Of a DNA stretch of 21,892 nt, positions 12,285 through 20,771 are shown in pieces (positions within the stretch are counted from its first letter, which is position 1; every line of letters starts with the position of its first letter). The translations under genes were made by a program, and so were the position numbers. Under the pieces are notes generated by a model that worked only from the letters and a program-made list of their open reading frames with translations, was not told where the DNA came from and did not search any database. The stretch covers positions 1-21,892 of the forward strand of contig JAZMZK010000068.1 in NCBI GenBank assembly GCA_045585955.1, in the 5' to 3' direction. The DNA is from SIG78 sp045585955 (lineage in GTDB: Bacteria; Verrucomicrobiota; Lentisphaeria; Victivallales; Victivallaceae).

Positions 12285-15059
12285 ATGCGAGAAATCAAAT
12301 TCTGCACCGTGTTGTTTGCCGTATTAACTGCCAGCGTACTCTTTGCCGCTCCCAAAGCCGAAGAGATCGCCGCTGCCAGACTTTTTGCCGCAGACTACAC
12401 CAAAAGTCAGGAAACGGTCAAAGCTCAATTCGCCAAAGGCAATCTCGAAGGCAGACTGCTGCCCGGCAATCGTGCCATGCGGTTCGATTTTGACGTGCTT
12501 TCCACCACCAACTACGGTTTGCAAGTGGGCAAAGACCGTGCCGGTGTCCGTTACGATGCCATGGGCAACTACCCTTTGCGGGGCGGCTCCATTGAGCTTA
12601 CGGTAAAAAACATCGACTGGGAGTACAAAGCCAAAGGCGTACACCTCTTTATGCAGCCTATTTCCGCTGATTTGACCATGTTTGTCTACAAACACAGCAA
12701 CGACGGTATCGGCGTATATGTCCGCAACAACAAAACTAAAAAATCCCTCTTCCTCCGCCGGATGCCCAAAGATTGGAAGAGCAACAGCATCCACCACCTG
12801 GTCTACACTTGGGATGGAGCGGGTAATTCCGTACTTTATCTGGATGGACTTATGGCTGCCAAAGGCTTTATTGAGTTCCCGGAAACTCCGGTCAAATATT
12901 TCTGCGTGGGTTCCACCGGCAGATTCGGTGCCAACGGTCAAACCGCCATCGGTCATGTGCGTATCTACGATCGGGCTTTGACTGATAAAGAGGTCATTGT
13001 TATTGCCGGAGAATTGATTCCGGAATTAAAAAAAAAAGGTCTTCAGGTAATTAAAGAAACCATTATGCAGCCCAGTCCCTGGTTCAAAAACAAGGTCAAA
13101 CTGGGTATGGAAGCCCTTGATGGCGACTATGTGCCCCAACCCTTTCAGCCGGTCGCAATCAAGGGCAAAACTTTGTCGGTTTGGGCACGCAATTACGACT
13201 TTTCCGGCAGCGGCGTGTTGGATCAGGTAACTGCCAACAACGAAAAACTTTTGCGTAAAAGCGTAAATCTGACAATCAACGGCAAAGAGCTTGAACTTAA
13301 GAAATATCAAATTGTCAAACAGCAGAAAGGCAGAGTTGAATTCACCAAGTCCGCTGCCAATGCCGAACTTAAAGGTACTTTTGAATACGACGGCATGGTG
13401 CATTGCCGCTTGACCCTCAAGCCCGGAGAACAAGTCAAAGAGCTTACCTTGCGTATGCCAATGACCCGAGAAGCCTCCGAAATATTGCACTTTGTGGGCG
13501 CTACCGACCGCATCGGCGGCGATTACGGCCCTTCCAGCCCCAAAGGCAGCAACACTATCACTTTGCCCACCAAGCCCGGCACAGTTTGGACCAAGCGTTT
13601 CGGCACCCACACCTGGCTGGGCAGCACCCGCAGCGGCTTGCAGTTTTTTGTGGGCAGCGAACAATACTGCTACCCCCGCAAACGGCAGGATCTGCTGGAA
13701 ATCGTCCGCAATGCTGACGGCAGTGCCGACTTGCTGGTCAAAATGATCGTCCAGCCCCTGCCTGCCAATGCGCCCAAAGAATTCACTCTGGATTTCGGCT
13801 TTATTGCCACTCCTGTAAAGGCTCTGCCGGAGGGCTGGCGGGCTATGACCATGAGTGCCCAATACGATGCCTTTACCGGCAAAACCCGGGGCGGTATCCT
13901 TGTTTACTGGCCCGACGAATGGGCGCAGATCAGCCTTGATCCGGAACCCCACCGGGGCTTGAACAAGGGCCGCACTCAAGCCAAAGTAAAAATCGACCGT
14001 GCCAGCGGCAGAAAGATCGTGCCTTACTGGGATCGCCGCCACTTGCCCATTTCGCAAAAAAACAAAGTCAATCCCGATGCGGAAGCTGTTTACGAAGCAT
14101 GGAGCCCCGATCCCCAGCGTTCCCGTGCCGGACGCTTCGACTGGATGCGTTGTGCCGGAACCAGCGAATGGGCAGATTATATGGTGTGGTGCATCGACCA
14201 GTGGAACGAAGTATTCGGCACCATTGACGGAGCCTATATTGATGAAATGATCCTTGACCCCAACAAAAATGCCGTTTCCGGCGGCGGCTACACCGACTTT
14301 GATGGCGAACGCCGCCCCACCTATTCGTGGCTTGCCGACCGCAATCTTTACAAACGCATACACTATGTTATTGCCCAACGCAACGGCAATCTGCCGCCTT
14401 GGAGCATTGCCCATTGTTCGGCAACCAGCATGATGGAGATCCTTTCGCCCTTTACAGTATTTTTAACCGGCGAACACCTTTACAGCGGATATTTCCCCGA
14501 TGATAAAGACCTCAATCCCCCCGCCGGCAATGAAGTGGAAAAATACTACTATTACAGTTACAGCCTGCCCATGGAGCGGGTTCGCGGCGAGTTCTATCAC
14601 CGCCAGTGGGGTGCAGTTATCGCCTGGCTGCCCTGTTTGAAAAACAAGCGTGACATCATGGAACACCCCACCCCCACCCGGGATCTGATGAGCCGCATCA
14701 TGCACGCCGATGTGATCTTCTGGCCCCTGTGGTGCAACAAACAGGAAGTTTACAAAGTCGATGAGATCCGCCGCCAGTGGGACATCGGCAATAAGGCGGT
14801 AAAGTTCATCCCCTACTGGGAAAATAAAGTTCTGACTGCTTCTGCCCAAAATGTGGTCATAAGCTATTACGACAAAAATGGTGAAAAACTCGCCATCGTC
14901 AGCAACCTTGCCCGGAAAAACCAAGCGTTCGATATAGTATTGCCTAAAACTGCCAAGAGTGTGATCAATGCCGAAACCGGCAAAGCTCTACCGCTGGTCA
15001 ACGGCAAAGTAAAAGTCGATATCAAACGCAACGATTTTGGTATACTGATTATTAAGTAA
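12285..15059 (+). CDS. Secreted LamG + DUF6067-like glycoside hydrolase-type protein
   Basis: 924 residues. A signal peptide (MREIKFCTVLFAVLTASVLF, then AA) covers residues 1-22. About 85-235 is a LamG/concanavalin-A-like domain (HHLVYTWDGAGNSVLYLDGL, then IGHVRIYDRALTDKEV), likely carbohydrate binding. A middle beta-rich region (about 280-510) leads into a TIM-barrel-like part (about 515-820) resembling DUF6067, which is related to glycoside hydrolases. Within it are FGTIDGAYIDEMILDP near residue 650, GGGYTDFDGERRPTYSW, and LTGEHLYSGYF. The acidic residues in AYIDEM are candidate catalytic residues (inference). A short beta domain closes the protein (about 855-924). The substrate is unknown. 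AAGGAG lies before the ATG; the gap from the preceding gene is 18 bp. The gene appears intact. Confidence 0.8.
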   Translation: MREIKFCTVLFAVLTASVLFAAPKAEEIAAARLFAADYTKSQETVKAQFAKGNLEGRLLPGNRAMRFDFDVLSTTNYGLQVGKDRAGVRYDAMGNYPLRGGSIELTVKNIDWEYKAKGVHLFMQPISADLTMFVYKHSNDGIGVYVRNNKTKKSLFLRRMPKDWKSNSIHHLVYTWDGAGNSVLYLDGLMAAKGFIEFPETPVKYFCVGSTGRFGANGQTAIGHVRIYDRALTDKEVIVIAGELIPELKKKGLQVIKETIMQPSPWFKNKVKLGMEALDGDYVPQPFQPVAIKGKTLSVWARNYDFSGSGVLDQVTANNEKLLRKSVNLTINGKELELKKYQIVKQQKGRVEFTKSAANAELKGTFEYDGMVHCRLTLKPGEQVKELTLRMPMTREASEILHFVGATDRIGGDYGPSSPKGSNTITLPTKPGTVWTKRFGTHTWLGSTRSGLQFFVGSEQYCYPRKRQDLLEIVRNADGSADLLVKMIVQPLPANAPKEFTLDFGFIATPVKALPEGWRAMTMSAQYDAFTGKTRGGILVYWPDEWAQISLDPEPHRGLNKGRTQAKVKIDRASGRKIVPYWDRRHLPISQKNKVNPDAEAVYEAWSPDPQRSRAGRFDWMRCAGTSEWADYMVWCIDQWNEVFGTIDGAYIDEMILDPNKNAVSGGGYTDFDGERRPTYSWLADRNLYKRIHYVIAQRNGNLPPWSIAHCSATSMMEILSPFTVFLTGEHLYSGYFPDDKDLNPPAGNEVEKYYYYSYSLPMERVRGEFYHRQWGAVIAWLPCLKNKRDIMEHPTPTRDLMSRIMHADVIFWPLWCNKQEVYKVDEIRRQWDIGNKAVKFIPYWENKVLTASAQNVVISYYDKNGEKLAIVSNLARKNQAFDIVLPKTAKSVINAETGKALPLVNGKVKVDIKRNDFGILIIK

Positions 15060-15070
15060 GGATTTATTTT

Positions 15071-16147
15071 ATGGCAAAGAAAAATTGGAAAATCATTGAG
15101 GTAGAAGATTTTGTGATCTTCAAAGCCTCTGACGATATTATCGACGAAGCCAACGCCCACTACGCCAGAGCCAACGCCTGCAATCAGCGTTTTATCGACA
15201 CGCATCCGGCGGCTGAACCCACCATGCCCATAAGCGGTACATTTATCTGTGCCCAGCCCCCCAACTACCGTGGTGTGCCCATGCTCCACGCCACCGCCGA
15301 TGACTGGGCAGAAAAGTTTGAACTATTCAAAACATTCGGCTTGGATACCGTGATCTATCAGGCGGCAGTCTGGAACGAGCTGGAAACGGTCTACTACCCC
15401 AGCAAGCGGTTCAAGAACTACCGGTTGTTTGACCAGATCGGCAATGTGTTGGAAGCTGCCAAACGCACCAATATAGATGTTTATCTCGGCGGCTACGGCT
15501 CCGTTTCCGGCTGGTGCATGGGCAAAGACCCGGCATATGTGGAACAGGAGAAACTGAACCATTTTGCCGTGCAGGATGAACTTTTTGAGCTTTACGGCTC
15601 TCAATTCAAAGGCATCTACTTTGCTCCGGAAACCGCCTACCGGGGCGAGCGGGATCTTTATACAGAAAAGACGCTTAACAGCATCTACAAAGATTTCTGC
15701 GACCGCTTGAAAAGCCTGCACCCCGCTTGCGAGATCGTCATGTCCCCTGCCACCAAATATTTTGAAGGCAAGCTGGACGAAATGATCGACTCCTGGAACA
15801 CCATCCTCGATGGCGTAAAACTGGATGTGATGGCTCCGCAGGACTCCATCGGTTGCTGCGGTACTACGCTGGAGCATCAGGAAGTGATGTTTAAAGTATG
15901 GCGGAAAATCTGCGACAATAAAAACATCCGCTTCTGGAGCAATGTGGAACTCTTTGAAGCTCACGATTGTTCGCAGATAGACACTTCCATACCTGCCGAT
16001 CCCCGCCGGGTGGCTCACCAGATCAGCCACGCCCAGAAGGTTGCCGAAAAACTCATCTCCTGGGAAATGCTCTCTTACACCCACATAGAGCGGCACGGCG
16101 AGCGGGCGGAAGCCATGAAAAAATTCCTGCAATCGCTGAATAAATAA
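15071..16147 (+). CDS. DUF4434-family TIM-barrel protein, probable glycosidase relative
   Basis: 358 residues resembling DUF4434: ISGTFICAQPPNYRG, then DDWAEKFELFKTFGLDTVIY with QAAVWNE, the pattern in which a moving strand-helix unit ends in 'dTvIyQ'. Later barrel elements are IDVYLGGYGSV, FKGIYFAPETAYRG (a Glu at the end of a strand, candidate catalytic), IVMSPATKY and LDVMAPQDSIG. Unlike the two genes before it there is no signal peptide (MAKKNWKIIEVEDFVIFKAS), so it is predicted cytoplasmic and may act on imported products. AAGGA precedes the ATG; the gap from the preceding stop is 11 bp, and a strong terminator follows. Its reaction is unknown. Confidence 0.8.
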   Translation: MAKKNWKIIEVEDFVIFKASDDIIDEANAHYARANACNQRFIDTHPAAEPTMPISGTFICAQPPNYRGVPMLHATADDWAEKFELFKTFGLDTVIYQAAVWNELETVYYPSKRFKNYRLFDQIGNVLEAAKRTNIDVYLGGYGSVSGWCMGKDPAYVEQEKLNHFAVQDELFELYGSQFKGIYFAPETAYRGERDLYTEKTLNSIYKDFCDRLKSLHPACEIVMSPATKYFEGKLDEMIDSWNTILDGVKLDVMAPQDSIGCCGTTLEHQEVMFKVWRKICDNKNIRFWSNVELFEAHDCSQIDTSIPADPRRVAHQISHAQKVAEKLISWEMLSYTHIERHGERAEAMKKFLQSLNK

Positions 16148-16177
16148 AGTTGCCAGCTGAAACTATTTAAAATATTT

Positions 16178-16219
16178 ACCGGGACTGTCGCCAATTAACC
16201 ATGCGGCAGTCCCGGTTTT
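16178..16219. terminator. Operon terminator, probably bidirectional
   Basis: ACCGGGACTG (16178-16187) pairs perfectly with CAGTCCCGGT (16207-16216), followed by TTTT on the plus strand. It lies between two convergent genes (stops at 16147 and 16222); the minus-strand T run is interrupted, so it is stronger for the plus strand. Confidence 0.8.
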
Positions 16220-16221
16220 GT

Positions 16222-16572
16222 TCAGCGGCGATGATCGCCATGCCTGGGGGGATGATTGCGTTTGGGCTCCTGCTGCCGCCGGACAACCGGGGCAGGGCGG
16301 TGATACGCAGGTTTGGGCGGCGGGGCAACTACCCTTACCGGTGGCGGAGCAATTACTCTTGCCGGAGGCGGAGCTACTACTTGCACCGGCGGAGCGTAAA
16401 TTACCCGTGGTGCCGGGGTAATGGCTTCTTTTACCAGATGCACGATCCCGGCTGCCAATTTCAAACCATCATTACCTTTATCGGGGCGATGACCATGATG
16501 ACCAGCCATTGTTTCCGGTACGGCAAACAACATTGCGGCGGCTCCCAACAGAATCATAATTTTCTTTTTCAT
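16222..16572 (-). CDS. Small secreted Pro/His-rich repeat protein
   Basis: 116 residues with a signal peptide (MKKKIMILLGAAAMLFAVPE, then TMA, cleavage likely before GHHGHR). The mature part begins His-rich (GHHGHRPDKG). From about residue 55 it carries an 8-residue repeat of the form APPPxRVV (VQVVAPPP, ARVIAPPP, VRVVAPPP) and ends basic (KRNHPPRHGDHRR). No enzyme motif is visible. Proline repeats of this type suit an extended cell-envelope linker; the histidines might bind metal (inference). GAAAGGA before the ATG and a promoter with an operator-like palindrome support a real, regulated gene. I do not recognise a named family. Confidence 0.8.
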   Translation of the reverse strand: MKKKIMILLGAAAMLFAVPETMAGHHGHRPDKGNDGLKLAAGIVHLVKEAITPAPRVIYAPPVQVVAPPPARVIAPPPVRVVAPPPKPAYHRPAPVVRRQQEPKRNHPPRHGDHRR

Positions 16573-16628
16573 AGTGTCAGTCCTTTCTTTTAAGGGGTTA
16601 TCGGGTTACTGGAATTTTTCTCTTTCCA

Positions 16629-16654
16629 ATTATATAAATGACTGACTGGTCAGT
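16629..16654 (-). promoter_or_regulatory. Promoter with TetR-type operator-like palindrome
   Basis: On the minus strand a perfect TATAAT (16629-16634) lies about 57 bases ahead of the secreted-protein ATG. Just upstream, ACTGAC-TG-GTCAGT (16641-16654) is a perfect dyad where the spacer and -35 would be. The ACTGACTGGTCAGT form resembles operators of some TetR-family repressors. No TetR gene is in the window. The remaining gap to 16811 holds nothing I can assign. Confidence 0.55.
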
Positions 16655-16811
16655 TTTATTGTGTGTTATAAAAAAAAATTTGATTTTTTTTTGAGCAGGA
16701 GATAAAACAGGATATTTCCCGGGAGTGGAAAATCGTAAAATCCACATGCACAGGCAAACACAGGCAACCGGCGGCGGAGCTTATAATTTATGGTTTTTGG
16801 GGAAAAGTATT

Positions 16812-18185
16812 TTACAAATCGTTGTTATTTTCAGTTTGGACTTTTTTCAGCATCTTGAAACTTATCCAGGCTATGAAAAGTGCCGCCACGCCTATTATGT
16901 AGGGCAGGAGCTTTTTCAGAAAATCGGTTGCGGCGTAATCGGCTTCTTTGAAGGCTTTATTGACTTCTTCCGAACCCAGCTCAAGGAAGGTGTACTCTTT
17001 GCCGTTGTATTTATCAACATAGTGCTTAAAGTCAAATTCCGGCACTTTGCCTACTTCGCCGCCGTAATAGAGTTTGAACTCTTTTACATCGCTTGCCGGG
17101 TCAAGGATAATGCCTTCTTGCGGCGTCATCCACTTGAAGTCAACATCTGTCAATGGAGTATCAGATTGATTTTCGATGGTCAGGATGGCTCTGACAGCTC
17201 TTATATCATTAAATTCCAACTTGTTACCGGGTTTCAGCACTCCGCTGAAACGGCAGAGCGTGGCTTCCTGGTTGGTCTTTTTTATATTGATCTTGAATTC
17301 AAGCTCATACTTCCGGTGATAGTTTGGCGTACTGCTGATAATTTGCAAATCTTTTACAGGGTATTGGTCAAGCGTAAACTCCCACACGCTTTGATTGGCT
17401 TTGCCGGGGATTTCCCGCACCGGAAAGCGTTTTGATTTTTCCATTTCCCACGCCGGATAGAGTTTGGTTCGGGCTTGATAAAAGGTGATTTTATGCAAAT
17501 TCAGCTCTTCAGTCAGAATTCTTTTTTCGGTAAAATTCTCCTTATCGCCGCTGCGGACAAGTTGGCTGGCTTGGGAGTGTTTTTCAGCAAAAGGAGCGAT
17601 CTTTAGGCGGATATTTTTCGTCTTTTTCGGGGCAAACTCAAAGGTGTGCCGGGCAAAATCCACTACGCTCTGGTGGTTGAAGAATTTGAGATTTTCCACC
17701 TTGCTTTGGTCGTCAAACTCCAGCGTAATAGTTTTATTGAACTTTTTTCTGCCGTAAGGCTCCAGTGACAATTTGCCGATGGCTGCGGCTGCATTCCCGC
17801 TCAACTCATACTCAATAACAGCTTCGTTCTTTTGCCGGTCGATGGCAAAATTGGTTATCTTGCCGGATAAGGGGGCGTAATTGGTAACGGTGTTGTACTT
17901 GTAAAGTTTTTGTATCACAAAGGGCAAGAGCTGATTTTGTTCATCGGCAACAGCTATATTGGTATAAGTGCTGTTGAGCTGTTTATAGATATCCTCATCC
18001 AGCACGATCACCGGCAGATTGCCGTTCAGGGGCAACAGCTGGCTGAAACATTGACTTTTGGTGGTGGTAAATATTCTCGGCAGCGAGCCATTCCGGACTT
18101 TGGTGTAGCGTTCGGCAGCAACTTCCGCAGCCGGAAGAACTGCACTTGCTGTAAAGATAAACAGTAAAAGGTATTTGGCAAACAT
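16812..18185 (-). CDS. DUF3999-like membrane-anchored protein
   Basis: 457 residues. An N-terminal signal segment (MFAKYLLLFIFTASAVLPAA) is followed by a long extracytoplasmic beta-rich region and a single C-terminal membrane helix (LLPYIIGVAALFIAWISF, about 425-443) with a short basic tail. The layout and the partner gene match DUF3999 proteins, which are regularly found next to DUF2339 genes. The assignment rests mainly on this context and architecture. Its ATG overlaps the TAA of the preceding gene by one base (TAATG on the minus strand), so translation is coupled. Function unknown; an envelope role is likely. Confidence 0.7.
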   Translation of the reverse strand: MFAKYLLLFIFTASAVLPAAEVAAERYTKVRNGSLPRIFTTTKSQCFSQLLPLNGNLPVIVLDEDIYKQLNSTYTNIAVADEQNQLLPFVIQKLYKYNTVTNYAPLSGKITNFAIDRQKNEAVIEYELSGNAAAAIGKLSLEPYGRKKFNKTITLEFDDQSKVENLKFFNHQSVVDFARHTFEFAPKKTKNIRLKIAPFAEKHSQASQLVRSGDKENFTEKRILTEELNLHKITFYQARTKLYPAWEMEKSKRFPVREIPGKANQSVWEFTLDQYPVKDLQIISSTPNYHRKYELEFKINIKKTNQEATLCRFSGVLKPGNKLEFNDIRAVRAILTIENQSDTPLTDVDFKWMTPQEGIILDPASDVKEFKLYYGGEVGKVPEFDFKHYVDKYNGKEYTFLELGSEEVNKAFKEADYAATDFLKKLLPYIIGVAALFIAWISFKMLKKVQTENNNDL

Positions 18186-20614
18186 TACTTTTGCTCCTTT
18201 TCTTCAATAAACATATCTTTGCAGCGGATATAGACCACCGCCCCCACGAGCATCACTACCCCGATAGCGGCAAACGCCACGATCCGCCAAATCTGTTCAA
18301 GCTGTGCAAGGTCGATGAAAAAGATTTTCAGTGCCACAGTCAAAAATAATCCGATCCCGCACAACCGCAAAACTTTACGCTGCTTACGCAAACCCCACAC
18401 CAGCAAGGCAAACGCCAGCGCACTCCAATAGACCGAAAGCCCGCCGTTGCGGAAACTTACCACATAGAGAGTCAAACCGTCAAACAACTCTTTGCTGCTG
18501 TAAATAAAGAACAATATGCCCGAAATGGTGTATAACACTATGGAAATAACTTGGGCATTTTTCCTGACTTTTTCTGCAAGAGTTTCTGCTGTTGCAATCT
18601 TGGCAAACTCTCTTGCCGCCAATGCTGTTGCAGCTATGTAAATACCGGCAGTAGCAAGGGTGTAGGCAAAACCTTTCCAGAAAGCTCCGCCGAATTCCCG
18701 GTGACTTATCACCATCCAAACCCCTGCCAACCCCAGCAGTACCAGCGGAATAAATTGCAGCTGCAAAAGTTTGTATTTATGTACGAGATATGCACTTACT
18801 GCAACCAGTATGCTCCAGTAAGCTACCAGAATACCGGATTTGAAAGTTATAAAATAGTAGTGCATAGCTGTATGCAGTTCGTAGCTTGTGCAATAGAAAA
18901 AGAGCAATCCTGATATGGCAATAAAGATTTGCCCCAAACCGCTTACCACATTGGTTGTCTGGGTTTCGGCAAGAGCGAATTTATCGCTGTTTTTAATGAG
19001 TTTGATTGCCGACGCTGTCATACTGGCAATGTATACACCCGCAGTCAGCAGCATATTCAATAATTGTGGAATAAATGATTTATAATCATCGTTGAAAGCT
19101 TGCGGCGAATAGGTTTCAAACCATGCCGAAGCTATGTAAACTATCACCGCAAAGACCAACAGCGTTTTGCTGCGGATCTTGCACGCGGCATCCACCAGCA
19201 GAAATGCCAGAATACTCCATGCGGCGATCACCCATTGACTGCCCAGCAGAAGCGGCACGGTCAGTGCCAGAGCAAAACAAAGCTCGATTTGCAAAAAAAT
19301 TGCCAGAATTTTTGCCGAACTGTATTGGTTTTTTCTGACCATATAAAAAATCTTGCCGCTTGCCAACAGTGCCATAAATATTGTCAATAATGCAGGCATT
19401 TGCCACGCTTGGAAAAGCTTGTTGGCTATGGGCAGTGCTGCCGCCAGATAAAATATTATATTGGTGCAAAAGAGCAAGACTTCCGCAAAGGTCATATCCC
19501 GTTTGGTGGAAGCTGTATAGTTTTGTATGCCGAAAACAGCAAAGTTCAATGCCAGCAGTCCGATCACCGGCAAGGCGTTTTCGGGAGTGATATATTTACC
19601 CGCTGCCATACCGCCAATAATGGCGTAAAAGATAAAACTTGCTCCATTGAGCAATACCCAGTTGCGGTAACGGGCAACCAGCAATGTTCCGGCTCCCAGA
19701 ATAGTCATATATATAAAGAGTGCCGTTATATTGTTGGACCCCGTGCTGATAAATACCGGAGTAAGGTATCCGCCCGTACAACCCAGCAGAGCCGTCAGCA
19801 ACGCATTGGTGCCCAAGGCACTTGCCATGGCTCCCACAGTTACAGCGATCATAAAACCGAAAGCAACCAGCGGTGGAATAAGTCCGTAAAGTTTATACGC
19901 CGCCATAATGCTTAAATAGAGCGTAACAAAGCCCGCACCTGCCAGTGCAATGGCAAGGGGACGGTATTTGCCCTGACTTTTCCAAGAACCCACAGTTGCC
20001 ATGGCAAGCCCGGCAAGGAGCATCATAATCACCCGCACCACCGGCGGAGTCCAGTTGCGGTCAATGGAGTATTTGAGGAAAAATCCTATACCGCAAAGCA
20101 GTATTATCACCCCCAGCCGGATCAGCCACGTGGTGGCAATGGCGTATTCTTTAGCTACATCTTTACTGCGGAACTCTTCGCCCACGCAGATCCAGCTCCA
20201 GATCTTGCGGAAAACGGCGGCAGAACGCTCTTCAAATTCCGAAAGTTTCTGATTGACTTTATCGCTTTTTTCTTCCCACGCTGCTGAATAAGTTTTTGCC
20301 GGAGCTGTATAAGTTTGGGGTTTGACCGGCGGTTGCGGCAAAACTTTTTCCATCTTTGGTTCATCCGGAACAATGGGGGCGGCCGGTTTGCTTTCAACCG
20401 CCGGGGCAGGGGAGGACTTTGGCTCCGTAGTTGCAGCACTTTCAGCAAAAGTTTGCTCCGGTGGTGGTGTTGATTTTATATACAGCAGGTTTATGCGGTG
20501 TTCTATATCGGAGAGTTTATTATTTATCGACCGCAGTTTGTTCATGCAGATTATGGGGAATATGATCAGAAAAATAAATCCGGCAAAAAGCAGAATACCC
20601 AGCAGTTCATCCAT
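18185..20614 (-). CDS. DUF2339 multi-pass membrane protein
   Basis: 809 residues. One N-terminal helix (LLGILLFAGFIFLIIFPIIC) is followed by a short coiled-coil-like stretch and a Pro/Ala/Lys-rich linker (about 48-110). The typical DUF2339 entry is WLIRLGVIILLCGIGFFLKY around 164-183, and more than twenty hydrophobic segments follow to the C-terminus, including GKYRPLAIALAGAGFVTLYL and the glycine-rich LLGCTGGYLTPVFIS. Length is normal for the family. Function is unknown. AAAGG precedes the ATG, and the gene is first of a two-gene operon with the DUF3999-like gene. Confidence 0.88.
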   Translation of the reverse strand: MDELLGILLFAGFIFLIIFPIICMNKLRSINNKLSDIEHRINLLYIKSTPPPEQTFAESAATTEPKSSPAPAVESKPAAPIVPDEPKMEKVLPQPPVKPQTYTAPAKTYSAAWEEKSDKVNQKLSEFEERSAAVFRKIWSWICVGEEFRSKDVAKEYAIATTWLIRLGVIILLCGIGFFLKYSIDRNWTPPVVRVIMMLLAGLAMATVGSWKSQGKYRPLAIALAGAGFVTLYLSIMAAYKLYGLIPPLVAFGFMIAVTVGAMASALGTNALLTALLGCTGGYLTPVFISTGSNNITALFIYMTILGAGTLLVARYRNWVLLNGASFIFYAIIGGMAAGKYITPENALPVIGLLALNFAVFGIQNYTASTKRDMTFAEVLLFCTNIIFYLAAALPIANKLFQAWQMPALLTIFMALLASGKIFYMVRKNQYSSAKILAIFLQIELCFALALTVPLLLGSQWVIAAWSILAFLLVDAACKIRSKTLLVFAVIVYIASAWFETYSPQAFNDDYKSFIPQLLNMLLTAGVYIASMTASAIKLIKNSDKFALAETQTTNVVSGLGQIFIAISGLLFFYCTSYELHTAMHYYFITFKSGILVAYWSILVAVSAYLVHKYKLLQLQFIPLVLLGLAGVWMVISHREFGGAFWKGFAYTLATAGIYIAATALAAREFAKIATAETLAEKVRKNAQVISIVLYTISGILFFIYSSKELFDGLTLYVVSFRNGGLSVYWSALAFALLVWGLRKQRKVLRLCGIGLFLTVALKIFFIDLAQLEQIWRIVAFAAIGVVMLVGAVVYIRCKDMFIEEKEQK

Positions 20615-20658
20615 AGTAAAACCTTTCGCAAAAATAGTTGCTTTTATAGATTTTTGAT

Positions 20659-20687
20659 ACTATAACACTGTATATATATAAATGCAA
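20659..20687 (-). promoter_or_regulatory. Sigma-70-type promoter of the DUF2339-DUF3999 operon
   Basis: Minus-strand TTGCAT (20682-20687) and TATAGT (20659-20664) are separated by 17 bases, about 44 bases ahead of the ATG. Confidence 0.6.
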
Positions 20688-20715
20688 ATTTTTTTTCAAA
20701 TTAGTCTTTTCTAAC

Positions 20716-20743
20716 TTGTATTTTTGCGGTTTGATGTTATATT
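20716..20743 (+). promoter_or_regulatory. Probable promoter of the ApbE-family gene
   Basis: TTGTAT (20716-20721) and TATATT (20738-20743), spacing 16, about 28 bases ahead of the GTG start. It is divergent from the DUF2339 promoter. Confidence 0.5.
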
Positions 20744-20771
20744 CAAACAAAATCAAACAAAGGTGGTATTT

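Noticed and set aside
13026..14414. 462-residue open frame antisense to the LamG/DUF6067 gene
   Set aside because: Shadow of a well-supported gene; Gly/Ala/Phe-rich composition with no motifs.
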